Below, piece after piece: positions 45,570 through 53,125 of a stretch of 64,000 nt of DNA. Under the pieces are notes generated by a model, which had not been told where the DNA came from, searched no databases, and saw nothing but the letters and a program-made list of their open reading frames with translations. The stretch's first letter is position 1, and each line of letters opens with the position of its first letter. Position numbers and translations under genes: made by a program. The DNA is taken from positions 2,542,001 through 2,606,000 of the forward strand of contig JACKCR010000002.1 of NCBI GenBank assembly GCA_020633975.1, written 5' to 3'. Source of the stretch: Candidatus Eiseniibacteriota bacterium (lineage in GTDB: Bacteria; Eisenbacteria; RBG-16-71-46; CAIMUX01).

Positions 45570-46418
45570 ATGACCCGGATCGATTCTAGCCAGCCCCATT
45601 CGGGAAGCTCCTCCCCACGAGGCAAAGAGGCATCGACGAAGAAACCGAAGACTCCGTTCTCCCAGCTTCTCGAGACCACGAGCCAAACGTTCGTTCGCAA
45701 CACTGACTCAGCCCCCACGCAATCCGGCTTCGCCGTGGGCTCGTCCCAAGGCGATCCCACCGAGCCCCAAGCGACGGAACGAGGCTTCGCCGCTGCACCT
45801 GGAGACGAGTACGAAACCCCTCGCACCACGGACGACGCCCGCGCTGCCGAAGAAAGCGGCGCTGCGGCCGCTGCGGATCAGGCGGCCCCCCGAAACGATT
45901 CCCGGCGGCACACCACGGAGTCGGCCGCCAAGAACCCCAAGACCCAGCTCGAGACCCTGCTGCCCAAGCTGGTCGAGGCGTTCCGCATCGGTCGAAACCG
46001 CGCAGGCAGCGCGGAGGTCCAGATGGACCTCAAGGCGACCACGGCAGGTGGAATGGGCATCCGGATGAGACAGGGTCCCCGCGGGATCCAGGCTCTTCTC
46101 ACGGTCGATCAGTACGCCACGAAGCAGGCTCTGGAAGCGCAGGTCGGCGAACTGACCCGACGTCTCGAAGCGCAGGGACTCCGTGTCGATGAGATCCGCG
46201 TCTCGATCGGCTCCGATGAGCCCAGGCCGAGCGGCGGCAACCCACAGGGCGACCAGGGCAGCCACGATCCATACGCGGATAGCCCGGGTGCCGGGCCGGA
46301 GAGCCACAGCTGGTCATCCGGCTCAGAGGTCACCGGAGCGATACCCTCCACCCGTCCATCGGGGGCAGCCGGGGCGGGTTCCCCCTCGCGCCGCAGCCGC
46401 ACGGACTATAGTCTTTGA
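45570..46418 (+). CDS. sctP: Type III secretion length-control protein (SctP/FliK family)
   Basis: A 282-residue protein. The N-terminal ~130 residues are disordered and rich in Ser, Pro, Ala and charged residues. The C-terminal domain (LETLLPKLVEAFRIGRNRAG, MGIRMRQGPRGIQALLTVDQ, LEAQVGELTRRLEAQGLRVD, EIRVSIG) matches the flagellar hook-length / T3S4 domain (Flg_hook). This domain acts on SctU to switch substrate class. At 282 residues it is shorter than typical FliK. It opens the second main secretion locus and is 12 bases before sctQ. Confidence 0.78.
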   Translation: MTRIDSSQPHSGSSSPRGKEASTKKPKTPFSQLLETTSQTFVRNTDSAPTQSGFAVGSSQGDPTEPQATERGFAAAPGDEYETPRTTDDARAAEESGAAAAADQAAPRNDSRRHTTESAAKNPKTQLETLLPKLVEAFRIGRNRAGSAEVQMDLKATTAGGMGIRMRQGPRGIQALLTVDQYATKQALEAQVGELTRRLEAQGLRVDEIRVSIGSDEPRPSGGNPQGDQGSHDPYADSPGAGPESHSWSSGSEVTGAIPSTRPSGAAGAGSPSRRSRTDYSL

Positions 46419-46430
46419 GGCTCTTGAACC

Positions 46431-47804
46431 ATGACTCTGACGGAAACCGGATTCCGGGCGATTCCAGACGAAAGGACCCGTACGGCGCATACGATGGCGT
46501 GGAGCACCTATGGATTCGAGGACGCACCGGAGCTGACGCGTGAGGAAGTCCGCGCGCAGCGGGAGATCGCCCGCCTCCTTCCCGACGCTGGCGCAAGGCA
46601 GCAGCTTCGCCAAGCGCTCGGACTCTGTCTCAGCCGCTTCCGGAAGGAAGGTTCGGACGGCCTCACCGTAGCGTCGGTCGACGACTTCGCCTACGTGCGG
46701 TCGCACGGCTCCGCCGCGTCCGACTCTTGGTCCGCCGGCAGTCATCCCGTCCACGTTCGGATCGACCTCGGCCGGAAGGATCTCTTCGCGATCGTCGAGG
46801 TTCCGCTCGCCTCCGCGCGTTCCATCATCGGTCAGGTCGTCGACGTGTCGCCGGACCGGCTGGGCGCGTCGGATCTCCTTTCCAACGTCGAGCAAGGCAT
46901 CCTCGCATTCTTCGCGGAGCGGATCGCCACCGGCGTCACGGAGCGCGTGCCGTTTCTCGCGCCGCTCCTCCCGGTGACCATTCGCGACATCACCTGCAGC
47001 AATGCGGAGATCGACTGGGGACGCGACGGCGCTTCTGGTTGGTACTCGGTCGCAGTCGTCGTACAGGTCGCCGGACTCTCCCTTCCCTTCCGGTTGCTTC
47101 TCCCCTGGGCGGCTCTCGAGCGTGTTCGTCGAGACGGAGAAATGAGTGACCTCGACGAGTCGCGCCGGAGACGACGGCTCGACCAGATCGGGCGCACCTT
47201 GGGGAACTGCCCGGTGAACCTGACCGCAGCGCTCGGACGAGCGGAGATCCGGCGCGGCGACTTGGACCAGCTCGAACCAACCGACATCCTCCTCTTCGAG
47301 GCTCGAGACTTCGGATGGGAAGACGGACGATTCTCGAACCATCTGTCGCTCGTCCACACCGAGGACGGCGTCGCGCGCATCGAGACCGAAGTGATCGAGG
47401 ACGACGGCGTCCTTCAACTGCGAGTGCAATCACTCCTCGCCGGCAGCTCGGCGTGGACAGAGGAGGAACTGGAAGTGCGGGACGATCGTGAGTCCATGGA
47501 CGGTTCGGCCTTGCCGGGAGGCGACGCCGAGTCAACCCAGCCGCACGGCGTCGAAGCCGTCGGTGGCGGCAGCCCGGCCGGAAGGGCGGCCGCGGAGGAC
47601 ACCAAGGTACAGCTCCGGATCGAACTCGGCCGGATGCGTCTCACCATTCGCGAGCTCGCGCAGCTCTCACCTGGCGCGATCCTCGAGATGCGCCGCGACC
47701 CCACCGCTCCCGTCTCTCTCGTCGTCGACGACCGAGTGATCGGAACCGGGGATCTGGTGCGAATCGAGGGTGAGCTCGGCGTTCGCATCGCGAGTTTGGT
47801 GTGA
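46431..47804 (+). CDS. sctQ: Type III secretion C-ring/sorting platform protein (SctQ, FliM/FliN type)
   Basis: A 457-residue protein. The N-terminal region recalls SctQ and FliM (RLLPDAGARQQLRQALGLCL; DLFAIVEVPLASARSIIGQV). The C-terminal SpoA/FliN-type domain is clear at about residues 385-455: QLRIELGRMRLTIRELAQLS, PGAILEMRR, LVVDDRVIGTGDLVRIEGEL, GVRIASLV. I see no CheY-binding EIDALL motif of FliM, which fits a non-flagellar role. A linker rich in Gly, Ala and Gln precedes the SpoA domain, and an internal start producing a short SctQ product is possible there. Its stop overlaps the next start (GTGA). Confidence 0.85.
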   Translation: MTLTETGFRAIPDERTRTAHTMAWSTYGFEDAPELTREEVRAQREIARLLPDAGARQQLRQALGLCLSRFRKEGSDGLTVASVDDFAYVRSHGSAASDSWSAGSHPVHVRIDLGRKDLFAIVEVPLASARSIIGQVVDVSPDRLGASDLLSNVEQGILAFFAERIATGVTERVPFLAPLLPVTIRDITCSNAEIDWGRDGASGWYSVAVVVQVAGLSLPFRLLLPWAALERVRRDGEMSDLDESRRRRRLDQIGRTLGNCPVNLTAALGRAEIRRGDLDQLEPTDILLFEARDFGWEDGRFSNHLSLVHTEDGVARIETEVIEDDGVLQLRVQSLLAGSSAWTEEELEVRDDRESMDGSALPGGDAESTQPHGVEAVGGGSPAGRAAAEDTKVQLRIELGRMRLTIRELAQLSPGAILEMRRDPTAPVSLVVDDRVIGTGDLVRIEGELGVRIASLV

Positions 47805-48256
47805 TCGCTTCCCTCGAGAGTGCCATCGACTCTTTGGGGACGATCCGGGCGCAATCCGCAATCGATTCGCTCCGGACGATCCGGGACCAGGCCGCGCTCG
47901 ACTCGTTGGCAGCTCTCCGGAATCAGAGCGCACTCGACTCCCTCAGGGCTCGGATCCCGTCCGCAACTGGCGCGAGCGACTCGCTGGGCATGCTGGTCCA
48001 GACGGTCATCTATCTCGGCCTCGTCGCGATCGTGGTCTACGTAATCCTTCGCTGGGGAGCGCCCCGTCTTCTCGGGGGACGGCTTCAGGGAAAGGGATCG
48101 ATGAAGCTGGTGGAACGACTTCCCCTCGGAGGGAACCGGTCCATCTGCATCGTCCAAGTAGAAGGCAGGAAGTACCTGGTCGGGATCACCGACCACGACA
48201 TTCGTACGCTCGACGTGCTGGACGGACCCGCACGTCAGGAGGACTCGACGGAATGA
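47801..48256 (+). CDS. FliO-like membrane protein
   Basis: A 151-residue protein, GTG start inside the sctQ stop. A helical N-terminus holds three to four imperfect 11-residue repeats (xIRxQSAxDSL). One membrane helix follows (MLVQTVIYLGLVAIVVYVIL, about residues 64-83). A FliO-type cytoplasmic domain comes next (LVERLPLGGNRSICIVQVEG, RKYLVGITDHDI). FliO is a flagellar scaffold for FliP assembly and is normally missing from injectisomes. Its place directly before sctR matches fliO-fliP order. The repeat-rich N-terminus is not typical of FliO. Confidence 0.8.
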   Translation: MIASLESAIDSLGTIRAQSAIDSLRTIRDQAALDSLAALRNQSALDSLRARIPSATGASDSLGMLVQTVIYLGLVAIVVYVILRWGAPRLLGGRLQGKGSMKLVERLPLGGNRSICIVQVEGRKYLVGITDHDIRTLDVLDGPARQEDSTE

Positions 48257-49026
48257 CGCCGCTCGCCCCAAGGCTCCGCGCGCTCGTGACCACTCTCGCG
48301 ACCTGGGCCGGCCTGGCCCTGGCACTTGCGCTGGCACTGGCCGAACCGGCCCTTGCGCAGTCCGGCCCGCAAGCCAACCCGATCACACTCATCGTGGTGC
48401 TGGGTGCACTCTCCCTCGCTCCCTTCCTCCTCATCATGCTGACGTCGTTCGTCAAGATTTCGGTCGTCCTCTCGATCCTCCGCAACGCGATCGGCACGCA
48501 ACAGATTCCGCCCAACCAGGTCGTGACCGGGCTCGCCTTCGTCCTCACCATCTTCATCATGATTCCGACCGCGCGCGAGGTGTACCGGGAAGCCGGCCTG
48601 GAAGGACAGGGGTCGACCAAGATCTTCAGCGAACGGAGCGTGCAGTCGCTCTTGGAAGGAGCGAAGGAAGGACGCGAACCGATCCGTCGCTTCCTCGATA
48701 AGCACGCGCACGACCGTGAGCGCCTCCTCTTCGTCGAACTCGCGCAGAAGCTCTCCGAAGACCCCACCCGTGCGGTCGACATCCGGAGCTTCCAGGTGCT
48801 GATCCCCGCATTCGTGCTGAGCGAACTGAAGGAGGCGTTCCAGATCGGGTTCATCCTCTTCATTCCGTTCCTCATCATCGACATGGTGGTCGCGAACATC
48901 CTTCTCGCACTCGGAATGATGATGCTCTCGCCGACCACGATCTCGTTGCCGTTCAAACTCCTGCTCTTCGTCCTGGTAGACGGCTGGTTCCATCTCGTCG
49001 AGAGCCTGGTTCTGGGCTACCTCTGA
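48253..49026 (+). CDS. sctR: Type III secretion export gate protein SctR (FliP family)
   Basis: A 257-residue polytopic protein starting at ATG 48253, which overlaps the FliO-like stop. An N-terminal signal-like helix ends LAEPALAQ, as in many FliP proteins. Diagnostic segments follow: FLLIMLTSFVKISVVLSILR, NAIGTQQIPPNQVVTGLAFV, then after a soluble loop FVLSELKEAFQIGFILFIPF and MVVANILLALGMMMLSPTTI. It forms the pentameric core of the export gate with SctS and SctT. Adjacent sctS begins 32 bases later. The family identity is secure; flagellar versus injectisome type is not decided by this protein alone. Confidence 0.95.
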   Translation: MTPLAPRLRALVTTLATWAGLALALALALAEPALAQSGPQANPITLIVVLGALSLAPFLLIMLTSFVKISVVLSILRNAIGTQQIPPNQVVTGLAFVLTIFIMIPTAREVYREAGLEGQGSTKIFSERSVQSLLEGAKEGREPIRRFLDKHAHDRERLLFVELAQKLSEDPTRAVDIRSFQVLIPAFVLSELKEAFQIGFILFIPFLIIDMVVANILLALGMMMLSPTTISLPFKLLLFVLVDGWFHLVESLVLGYL

Positions 49027-49057
49027 TCGGGGACGTGTTTCCCTCGGGAGTGTTCGC

Positions 49058-49330
49058 ATGGATACCGCATTCGTCCTGAAGCTGCTCAACGAGACGCTCG
49101 TCCTCATCCTGCTCCTCTCGGCGCCGGCGTTGATCGCGAGCCTCGTGACCGGCCTTCTCATCTCGATCTTCCAGGCGACCACCCAGATCCAGGAGCAGAC
49201 GCTCACATTCGTTCCAAAGATCCTGGTCACGTTCCTGGCACTCGCCCTCAGCGGTCCCTGGCTCATCTCGCAGATCGTGGTCTTCACGCAGCGGATCTGG
49301 GCCCTCATCCCGCAGGTGATCGGAGGCTAG
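49058..49330 (+). CDS. sctS: Type III secretion export gate protein SctS (FliQ family)
   Basis: A 90-residue protein with two membrane helices. It has the FliQ/SctS pattern: LLNETLVLILLLSAPALIAS, LVTGLLISIFQATTQIQEQT, LTFVPKILVTFLALALSG. The length fits the family exactly. It completes the export gate stack with SctR and SctT; the QxTQIQE(Q/Y)T segment is the conserved turn. A GGGAG site lies before its ATG. It stands five bases before sctT. Confidence 0.95.
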   Translation: MDTAFVLKLLNETLVLILLLSAPALIASLVTGLLISIFQATTQIQEQTLTFVPKILVTFLALALSGPWLISQIVVFTQRIWALIPQVIGG

Positions 49331-49334
49331 CCGC

Positions 49335-50150
49335 GTGCTCGAGCAGTGGTATCAGGCGCTCGGTCTCCCGATCGACCCCGAGGCGCTCGTGCTCGTGAGC
49401 GCGCTCGTCTTCGCGCGCTCGCTGCCGCTACTCTTCCTCAATCCGTTCCTCGGAGGGAGCGTCGTCCCCGGCCCGGTCAAGATGGCGACGGCATTCACCT
49501 TCGTCGTCCTGCTCCTTCCCGTCCTCTCGCAGATGGGGGGACAGGTGCCGACCGGCGTTCCCTACTTCGCGCTCCTCATCAAGGAGTTGATGGTCGGGGT
49601 GACGTTGGGGTTCGTCTCGGGGCTCGTCTTTCTCGCCTTCTCCGCGTCCGGACGCCTCATCGACATGCAGCGCGGGGTCAACATGGCGGAGACGATGATC
49701 TTCCAGCTGAAGGAGCGGACCTCGCTCATGGGGCAGCTCTACAGCCAGAGCGCGATCATCCTCTTCCTCCTCGCGGGCGGACACATCGTCTACCTTCGTG
49801 GATTCTTCTCGAGCTTCGAGCTTCTCCCCGTGCTCGAGTTCCCGAGCTTCTCGGGCGGGACGGTCCCGATCCTGACCGACCTCGCTCGTAGCTCAGCCGA
49901 TGTGCTCCTGCTCGCGCTCCAGCTCGCGGCACCGGCCGTCATCGCGCTGTTCCTCACCGACGTTGCGTTCGGCATCATCAACCGCGCGTCCCCACAGATC
50001 AACGTGTTCATCGTGTCCCAGCCGGCCAAGGTCGCCGTCGGCATCTTCTTCGTCCTCCTGGTGCTTCGTGTGCTCGTAGAGCAGTACGACGTCCATACCC
50101 AGGAGATGCTCGTCACCCTCTATCGATTCATCGGATACATGGGGTCCTGA
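49335..50150 (+). CDS. sctT: Type III secretion export gate protein SctT (FliR family)
   Basis: A 271-residue polytopic protein, GTG start. FliR/SctT features include FARSLPLLFLNPFLGGSVVP near the N-terminus, GVTLGFVSGLVFLAFSASGR, LIDMQRGVNMAETM, and TDVAFGIINRASPQINVFIV, all family hallmarks. It is one copy per gate. Its TGA overlaps the ATG of sctU (TGATG-type). Length is within the usual 250-270. Confidence 0.94.
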   Translation: MLEQWYQALGLPIDPEALVLVSALVFARSLPLLFLNPFLGGSVVPGPVKMATAFTFVVLLLPVLSQMGGQVPTGVPYFALLIKELMVGVTLGFVSGLVFLAFSASGRLIDMQRGVNMAETMIFQLKERTSLMGQLYSQSAIILFLLAGGHIVYLRGFFSSFELLPVLEFPSFSGGTVPILTDLARSSADVLLLALQLAAPAVIALFLTDVAFGIINRASPQINVFIVSQPAKVAVGIFFVLLVLRVLVEQYDVHTQEMLVTLYRFIGYMGS

Positions 50151-51220
50151 TGGCCGAGAGCAGCGGCGAAAAGACCGAGCAACCGACACCGAAGAAACTT
50201 CGGGACGCTCGCGAGAAAGGGCAGGTGGCGAAGAGCCAGGACCTGTCCATGGGGCTGCTGTTCGTCGTACTGGGAACCACCGTGCTCGCTTCCGGTGGAC
50301 GGATGATGACGCTGCTCGAGGACACGATGAGGGACTACCTCGGGCTCGCGGTCTCCGCCCCGCCCCTCACTCCCGAGTCGGTCTACGAACTCCTGCTTCA
50401 CGCCGAGAGGACGCTCTTCCAGGTGATCGGACCGATCCTCGCGGTCGCCTTCCTCTTCGGGGGGCTCGTCGTCTTCGCACAGGTCGGGCCGCTCTTCTCC
50501 ACCAAGACGATCGAGGCAAAGCTCGAGAAGCTCAACCCGATCAACGGGGCCAAGCAGAAGTTCTTCTCCGCGCAGACGTACATCGAGCTCGCGAAGTCGA
50601 TCCTCAAGATCGTGATCGTCGGCATCTTCGTCTACGTCGTGCTGAACGGTTCGATCCGCGACATCGCCCTCACCGTTCGCCACTCGATCCCCAAGAGCAT
50701 GGAACTCACGGCCTCGCTCCTGCGTACGCTCGTCTTCCGGATCGGGTTCGTCTTCATCGCCCTCGGCGCGATCGACGTCTTCATCCAGAGATGGCAGCAC
50801 ATCAAGAAGCTCAAGATGTCCAAGGACGAGGTGAAGCGCGAGCACAAGCAGCAGGAGGGCGACCCGCAATACAAGGGGCAGCGGCAACGGATGCACCGTG
50901 AGATCCTCCAGCACTCGATGGTGGAGAACGTGAAGAACGCGGACGTCGTGATCGTGAACCCGACCCACCTCGCCATCGCGATCAAGTACGAGAAGGGCAA
51001 GATGGGCGCCCCCCAGGTCATGGCCAAGGGGGAGCGTCTGGTCGCGGAGCAGATCCGAGAGGTCGCGCGGCAGTTCAAGGTCCCGATCTTCCGAAACGTC
51101 CCGCTCGCGCACGCGCTCATCCAGCTCGAGATCGGAGATGAAGTCCCCGAAGACCTCTACACTGCGGTCGCCGAGGTCCTCCAGTGGGTCTACCAGCAGC
51201 GCGAGGGAGCCAGCCGATGA
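50150..51220 (+). CDS. sctU: Type III secretion switch protein SctU (FlhB family)
   Basis: A 356-residue protein. The start MAESSGEKTEQPTPKKLRDA with REKGQVAKSQDLS is the classical SctU/FlhB N-terminus. Four membrane helices span about residues 33-215. The cytoplasmic autoproteolysis domain carries NPTH at residues 270-273 (VIVNPTHLAIAIKY), the cleavage site that lets SctU switch substrate class with SctP. VKREHKQQEGDPQYKGQRQR before it resembles the linker of both families. It overlaps the next gene by four bases. The membrane export core is complete except SctV. Confidence 0.96.
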   Translation: MAESSGEKTEQPTPKKLRDAREKGQVAKSQDLSMGLLFVVLGTTVLASGGRMMTLLEDTMRDYLGLAVSAPPLTPESVYELLLHAERTLFQVIGPILAVAFLFGGLVVFAQVGPLFSTKTIEAKLEKLNPINGAKQKFFSAQTYIELAKSILKIVIVGIFVYVVLNGSIRDIALTVRHSIPKSMELTASLLRTLVFRIGFVFIALGAIDVFIQRWQHIKKLKMSKDEVKREHKQQEGDPQYKGQRQRMHREILQHSMVENVKNADVVIVNPTHLAIAIKYEKGKMGAPQVMAKGERLVAEQIREVARQFKVPIFRNVPLAHALIQLEIGDEVPEDLYTAVAEVLQWVYQQREGASR

Positions 51221-51621
51221 ACGAGATCAGACGCGTGGGGCCATCGACCCCGAGTCCGCTCCAGAGCGAAGCCGAGCTCTCTTCGGGCGGAGTCCCACGA
51301 CCGCGTTATGCAGAAGTCGCGGAGCTGAAGAGGCTCCAAGCGCAGTTCGATCGACTGCACGACGACGTGAGGGTCCCGCCGACCGAAGCGATCTCCCAAC
51401 TCTTGGGGTCGGTACCGCGACGAGACTCGACCTTCCCCTCTCCAGGCCAACTCGGCGCGTCCTCCCCAATGGATATGGCGCGGCTCCACACGACCGTGCG
51501 CGCGTTCCTCGCTGGATCTCCCGGCGGAGGCGACGGCCCGCGGCAGGAGATGGTGCGCGTGCTCGAGTCTTGGTGCCGTGCTCGGGAGACTCTCACCTCC
51601 CGAATCGGAGGTAGAGGATGA
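51217..51621 (+). CDS. Small protein of unknown function in the type III operon
   Basis: A 134-residue protein with no recognised domain. ATG 51217 overlaps the sctU stop, and its own stop overlaps the next start (ATGA), so it is translationally coupled on both sides. The sequence has a Pro/Ser-rich N-terminus, a charged helix (YAEVAELKRLQAQFDRLHDD) and a C-terminal helix (MVRVLESWCRARETL). No signal peptide or membrane segment is visible. Possibilities are a chaperone, a regulator or a substrate; context gives the only hint. Confidence 0.6.
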   Translation: MNEIRRVGPSTPSPLQSEAELSSGGVPRPRYAEVAELKRLQAQFDRLHDDVRVPPTEAISQLLGSVPRRDSTFPSPGQLGASSPMDMARLHTTVRAFLAGSPGGGDGPRQEMVRVLESWCRARETLTSRIGGRG

Positions 51622-52130
51622 CGCCTCACGGATCCAGCGCTGCACCGGGCGCCGCAGTCGGCAAGGGTCGCACGCAGAGCGAGCGACTCCACGGAGAACA
51701 CCGTCGTGCAGTGCACGAAATCGGTCATCTCCTCGCATCGGAAGGGAAGTTCGAGGCAGCCCGGAATGTGTTCGAAGGGTGGCTCTCGCTCGAACCGAAC
51801 GATCCCTACTCGCACTTGGCGCTGGGCTGGATCCATCGCCAGAAGGGACGACGTTCGGAAGCGCGCGCGTCGCTACGCAGAGTGCTCGAGCGAGCGACGG
51901 ACAGCTCCCAACGCCCGTCCGACGCCGGCTCGGGAACGCGCGACTCCTCGGCACTCCCACTCGACCTCGGCTGGCGTGCAGCCCTGGCTCTCGCCGAACT
52001 CGAAATGGAAGCGGGAACGCCCGAAGTCGCGGCGCAAGTCCTGGGAGACAGGATCCGGTGGTCCGGCGGCGTCATCCCGCACGAGATCGCCGGCCGAGTC
52101 TCGATGCTCCTGGAGCTGGCGTCCTCGTGA
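51618..52130 (+). CDS. TPR protein, possible SycD/LcrH-type type III chaperone
   Basis: A 170-residue protein with tetratricopeptide-like helices (HEIGHLLASEGKFEAARNVF, EGWLSLEPNDPYSHLALGWI, HRQKGRRSEARASLRRVLER), then a further helical pair (LALAELEMEAGTPEVAAQVL). Size and TPR count resemble class II chaperones (SycD, LcrH, IpgC) that carry translocators. It is embedded between coupled genes downstream of sctU. An alternative is a general TPR scaffold. The N-terminal 25 residues are disordered. Confidence 0.6.
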   Translation: MTPHGSSAAPGAAVGKGRTQSERLHGEHRRAVHEIGHLLASEGKFEAARNVFEGWLSLEPNDPYSHLALGWIHRQKGRRSEARASLRRVLERATDSSQRPSDAGSGTRDSSALPLDLGWRAALALAELEMEAGTPEVAAQVLGDRIRWSGGVIPHEIAGRVSMLLELASS

Positions 52131-53125
52131 TCCGAGAGTTCGTCACGGCAGAGGACGCGGCTGACCTCACACCGGGCGTGGTCGAACCGGTCGGAGCGCT
52201 CACCTTCGCGGCGACGCCCCCACTCCGCCACTTCGCGGAGCTGGACGATGACGGACGCCTACGTGCGAGATGCTCCGTCTGGGTCCGCTCGGATACCAAG
52301 GGAAGCCCCACGAACGACGGCCTGATCGGTCACTTCGCCGCGGCGGATCGCGACGACGATCCCGCAGGCATTGCGGTCCTCGATCACGCGTGTCGCTTCC
52401 TATCGGAGCAGGGTTGTGCGCGAGCGATCGGCCCTCTCGACGGGAACACCTGGCATCGGTATCGCTTCGTCACCGAACGAGGCTCGGAGCCACCGTTCTT
52501 CCTGGAACCCGACAACCCCGACTCCTGGCCCGCACTCTTCGTGCGGCACGGCTTTGCCCCAATCGCCACGTACACCTCGAACCTCGCCACCGACTTGGCG
52601 AACGTCGACCCGAGAACCCCGTCACGGATCGAAGCGCTCCAGGACGACGGCGTCCGATTCCGGACACTGCGCGCGGAGGAGTTAGAAGCCGAGCTGGCTC
52701 GCCTCTACGACCTCTCGGCTGTTTCGTTCGCGAACAACTTCCTCTACAGCCCGATCGACGCACGAACCTTCGCAGAGATGTACCTGCCGCTTCGCCCCTA
52801 CCTCGTCCCGGGACTCGTCCACTTCGCGGAACGCGACCAGATCCTGATCGGCTACGCATTCGGTGTTCCTGACCTCGCCGCTGCCCAGCGGCCGGGCAGC
52901 CCGAGGACGTTCCTCGTGAAGACCGTCGCGGTCGATCCCCGAGAGTCCGGATCGGGGCTTGGCTCCGTGCTCGTCGACCTTTGCCAGCAGGCGGGACGAT
53001 CTCTCGGTTTCGAACGCGCGATCCACGCTCTGATGCACGAGACGAACCGCTCGCGATCGATCTCGGAGAAGTACGGGAAGACGATCCGGCGCTACACACT
53101 GTTCGCGAAGGACCTCCTCCCTTGA
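52127..53125 (+). CDS. GNAT-family N-acetyltransferase
   Basis: A 332-residue protein, GTG start overlapping the TPR gene (GTGA). The N-terminal half has GNAT-like segments (HACRFLSEQGCARAIGPLDG, NTWHRYRFVTE). The C-terminal half carries the acetyl-CoA binding loop (VKTVAVDPRESGSGLGSVLV, about residues 262-281, R/Q-x-x-G-x-G/A-like). The length fits duplicated GNAT proteins. The substrate is unknown. Its TGA overlaps the TTG start of the OleC-like gene, so the two probably act together, and the chain of overlaps ties them to the secretion operon. Confidence 0.8.
   Translation: MIREFVTAEDAADLTPGVVEPVGALTFAATPPLRHFAELDDDGRLRARCSVWVRSDTKGSPTNDGLIGHFAAADRDDDPAGIAVLDHACRFLSEQGCARAIGPLDGNTWHRYRFVTERGSEPPFFLEPDNPDSWPALFVRHGFAPIATYTSNLATDLANVDPRTPSRIEALQDDGVRFRTLRAEELEAELARLYDLSAVSFANNFLYSPIDARTFAEMYLPLRPYLVPGLVHFAERDQILIGYAFGVPDLAAAQRPGSPRTFLVKTVAVDPRESGSGLGSVLVDLCQQAGRSLGFERAIHALMHETNRSRSISEKYGKTIRRYTLFAKDLLP

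Noticed and set aside
13365-52130. Classical flagellum
   Set aside because: SctJ is a short lipoprotein, SctI and SctO are injectisome types, and no flagellin, hook, rod, ring or motor gene is in the window. FliO and sigma-28 keep the question partly open.
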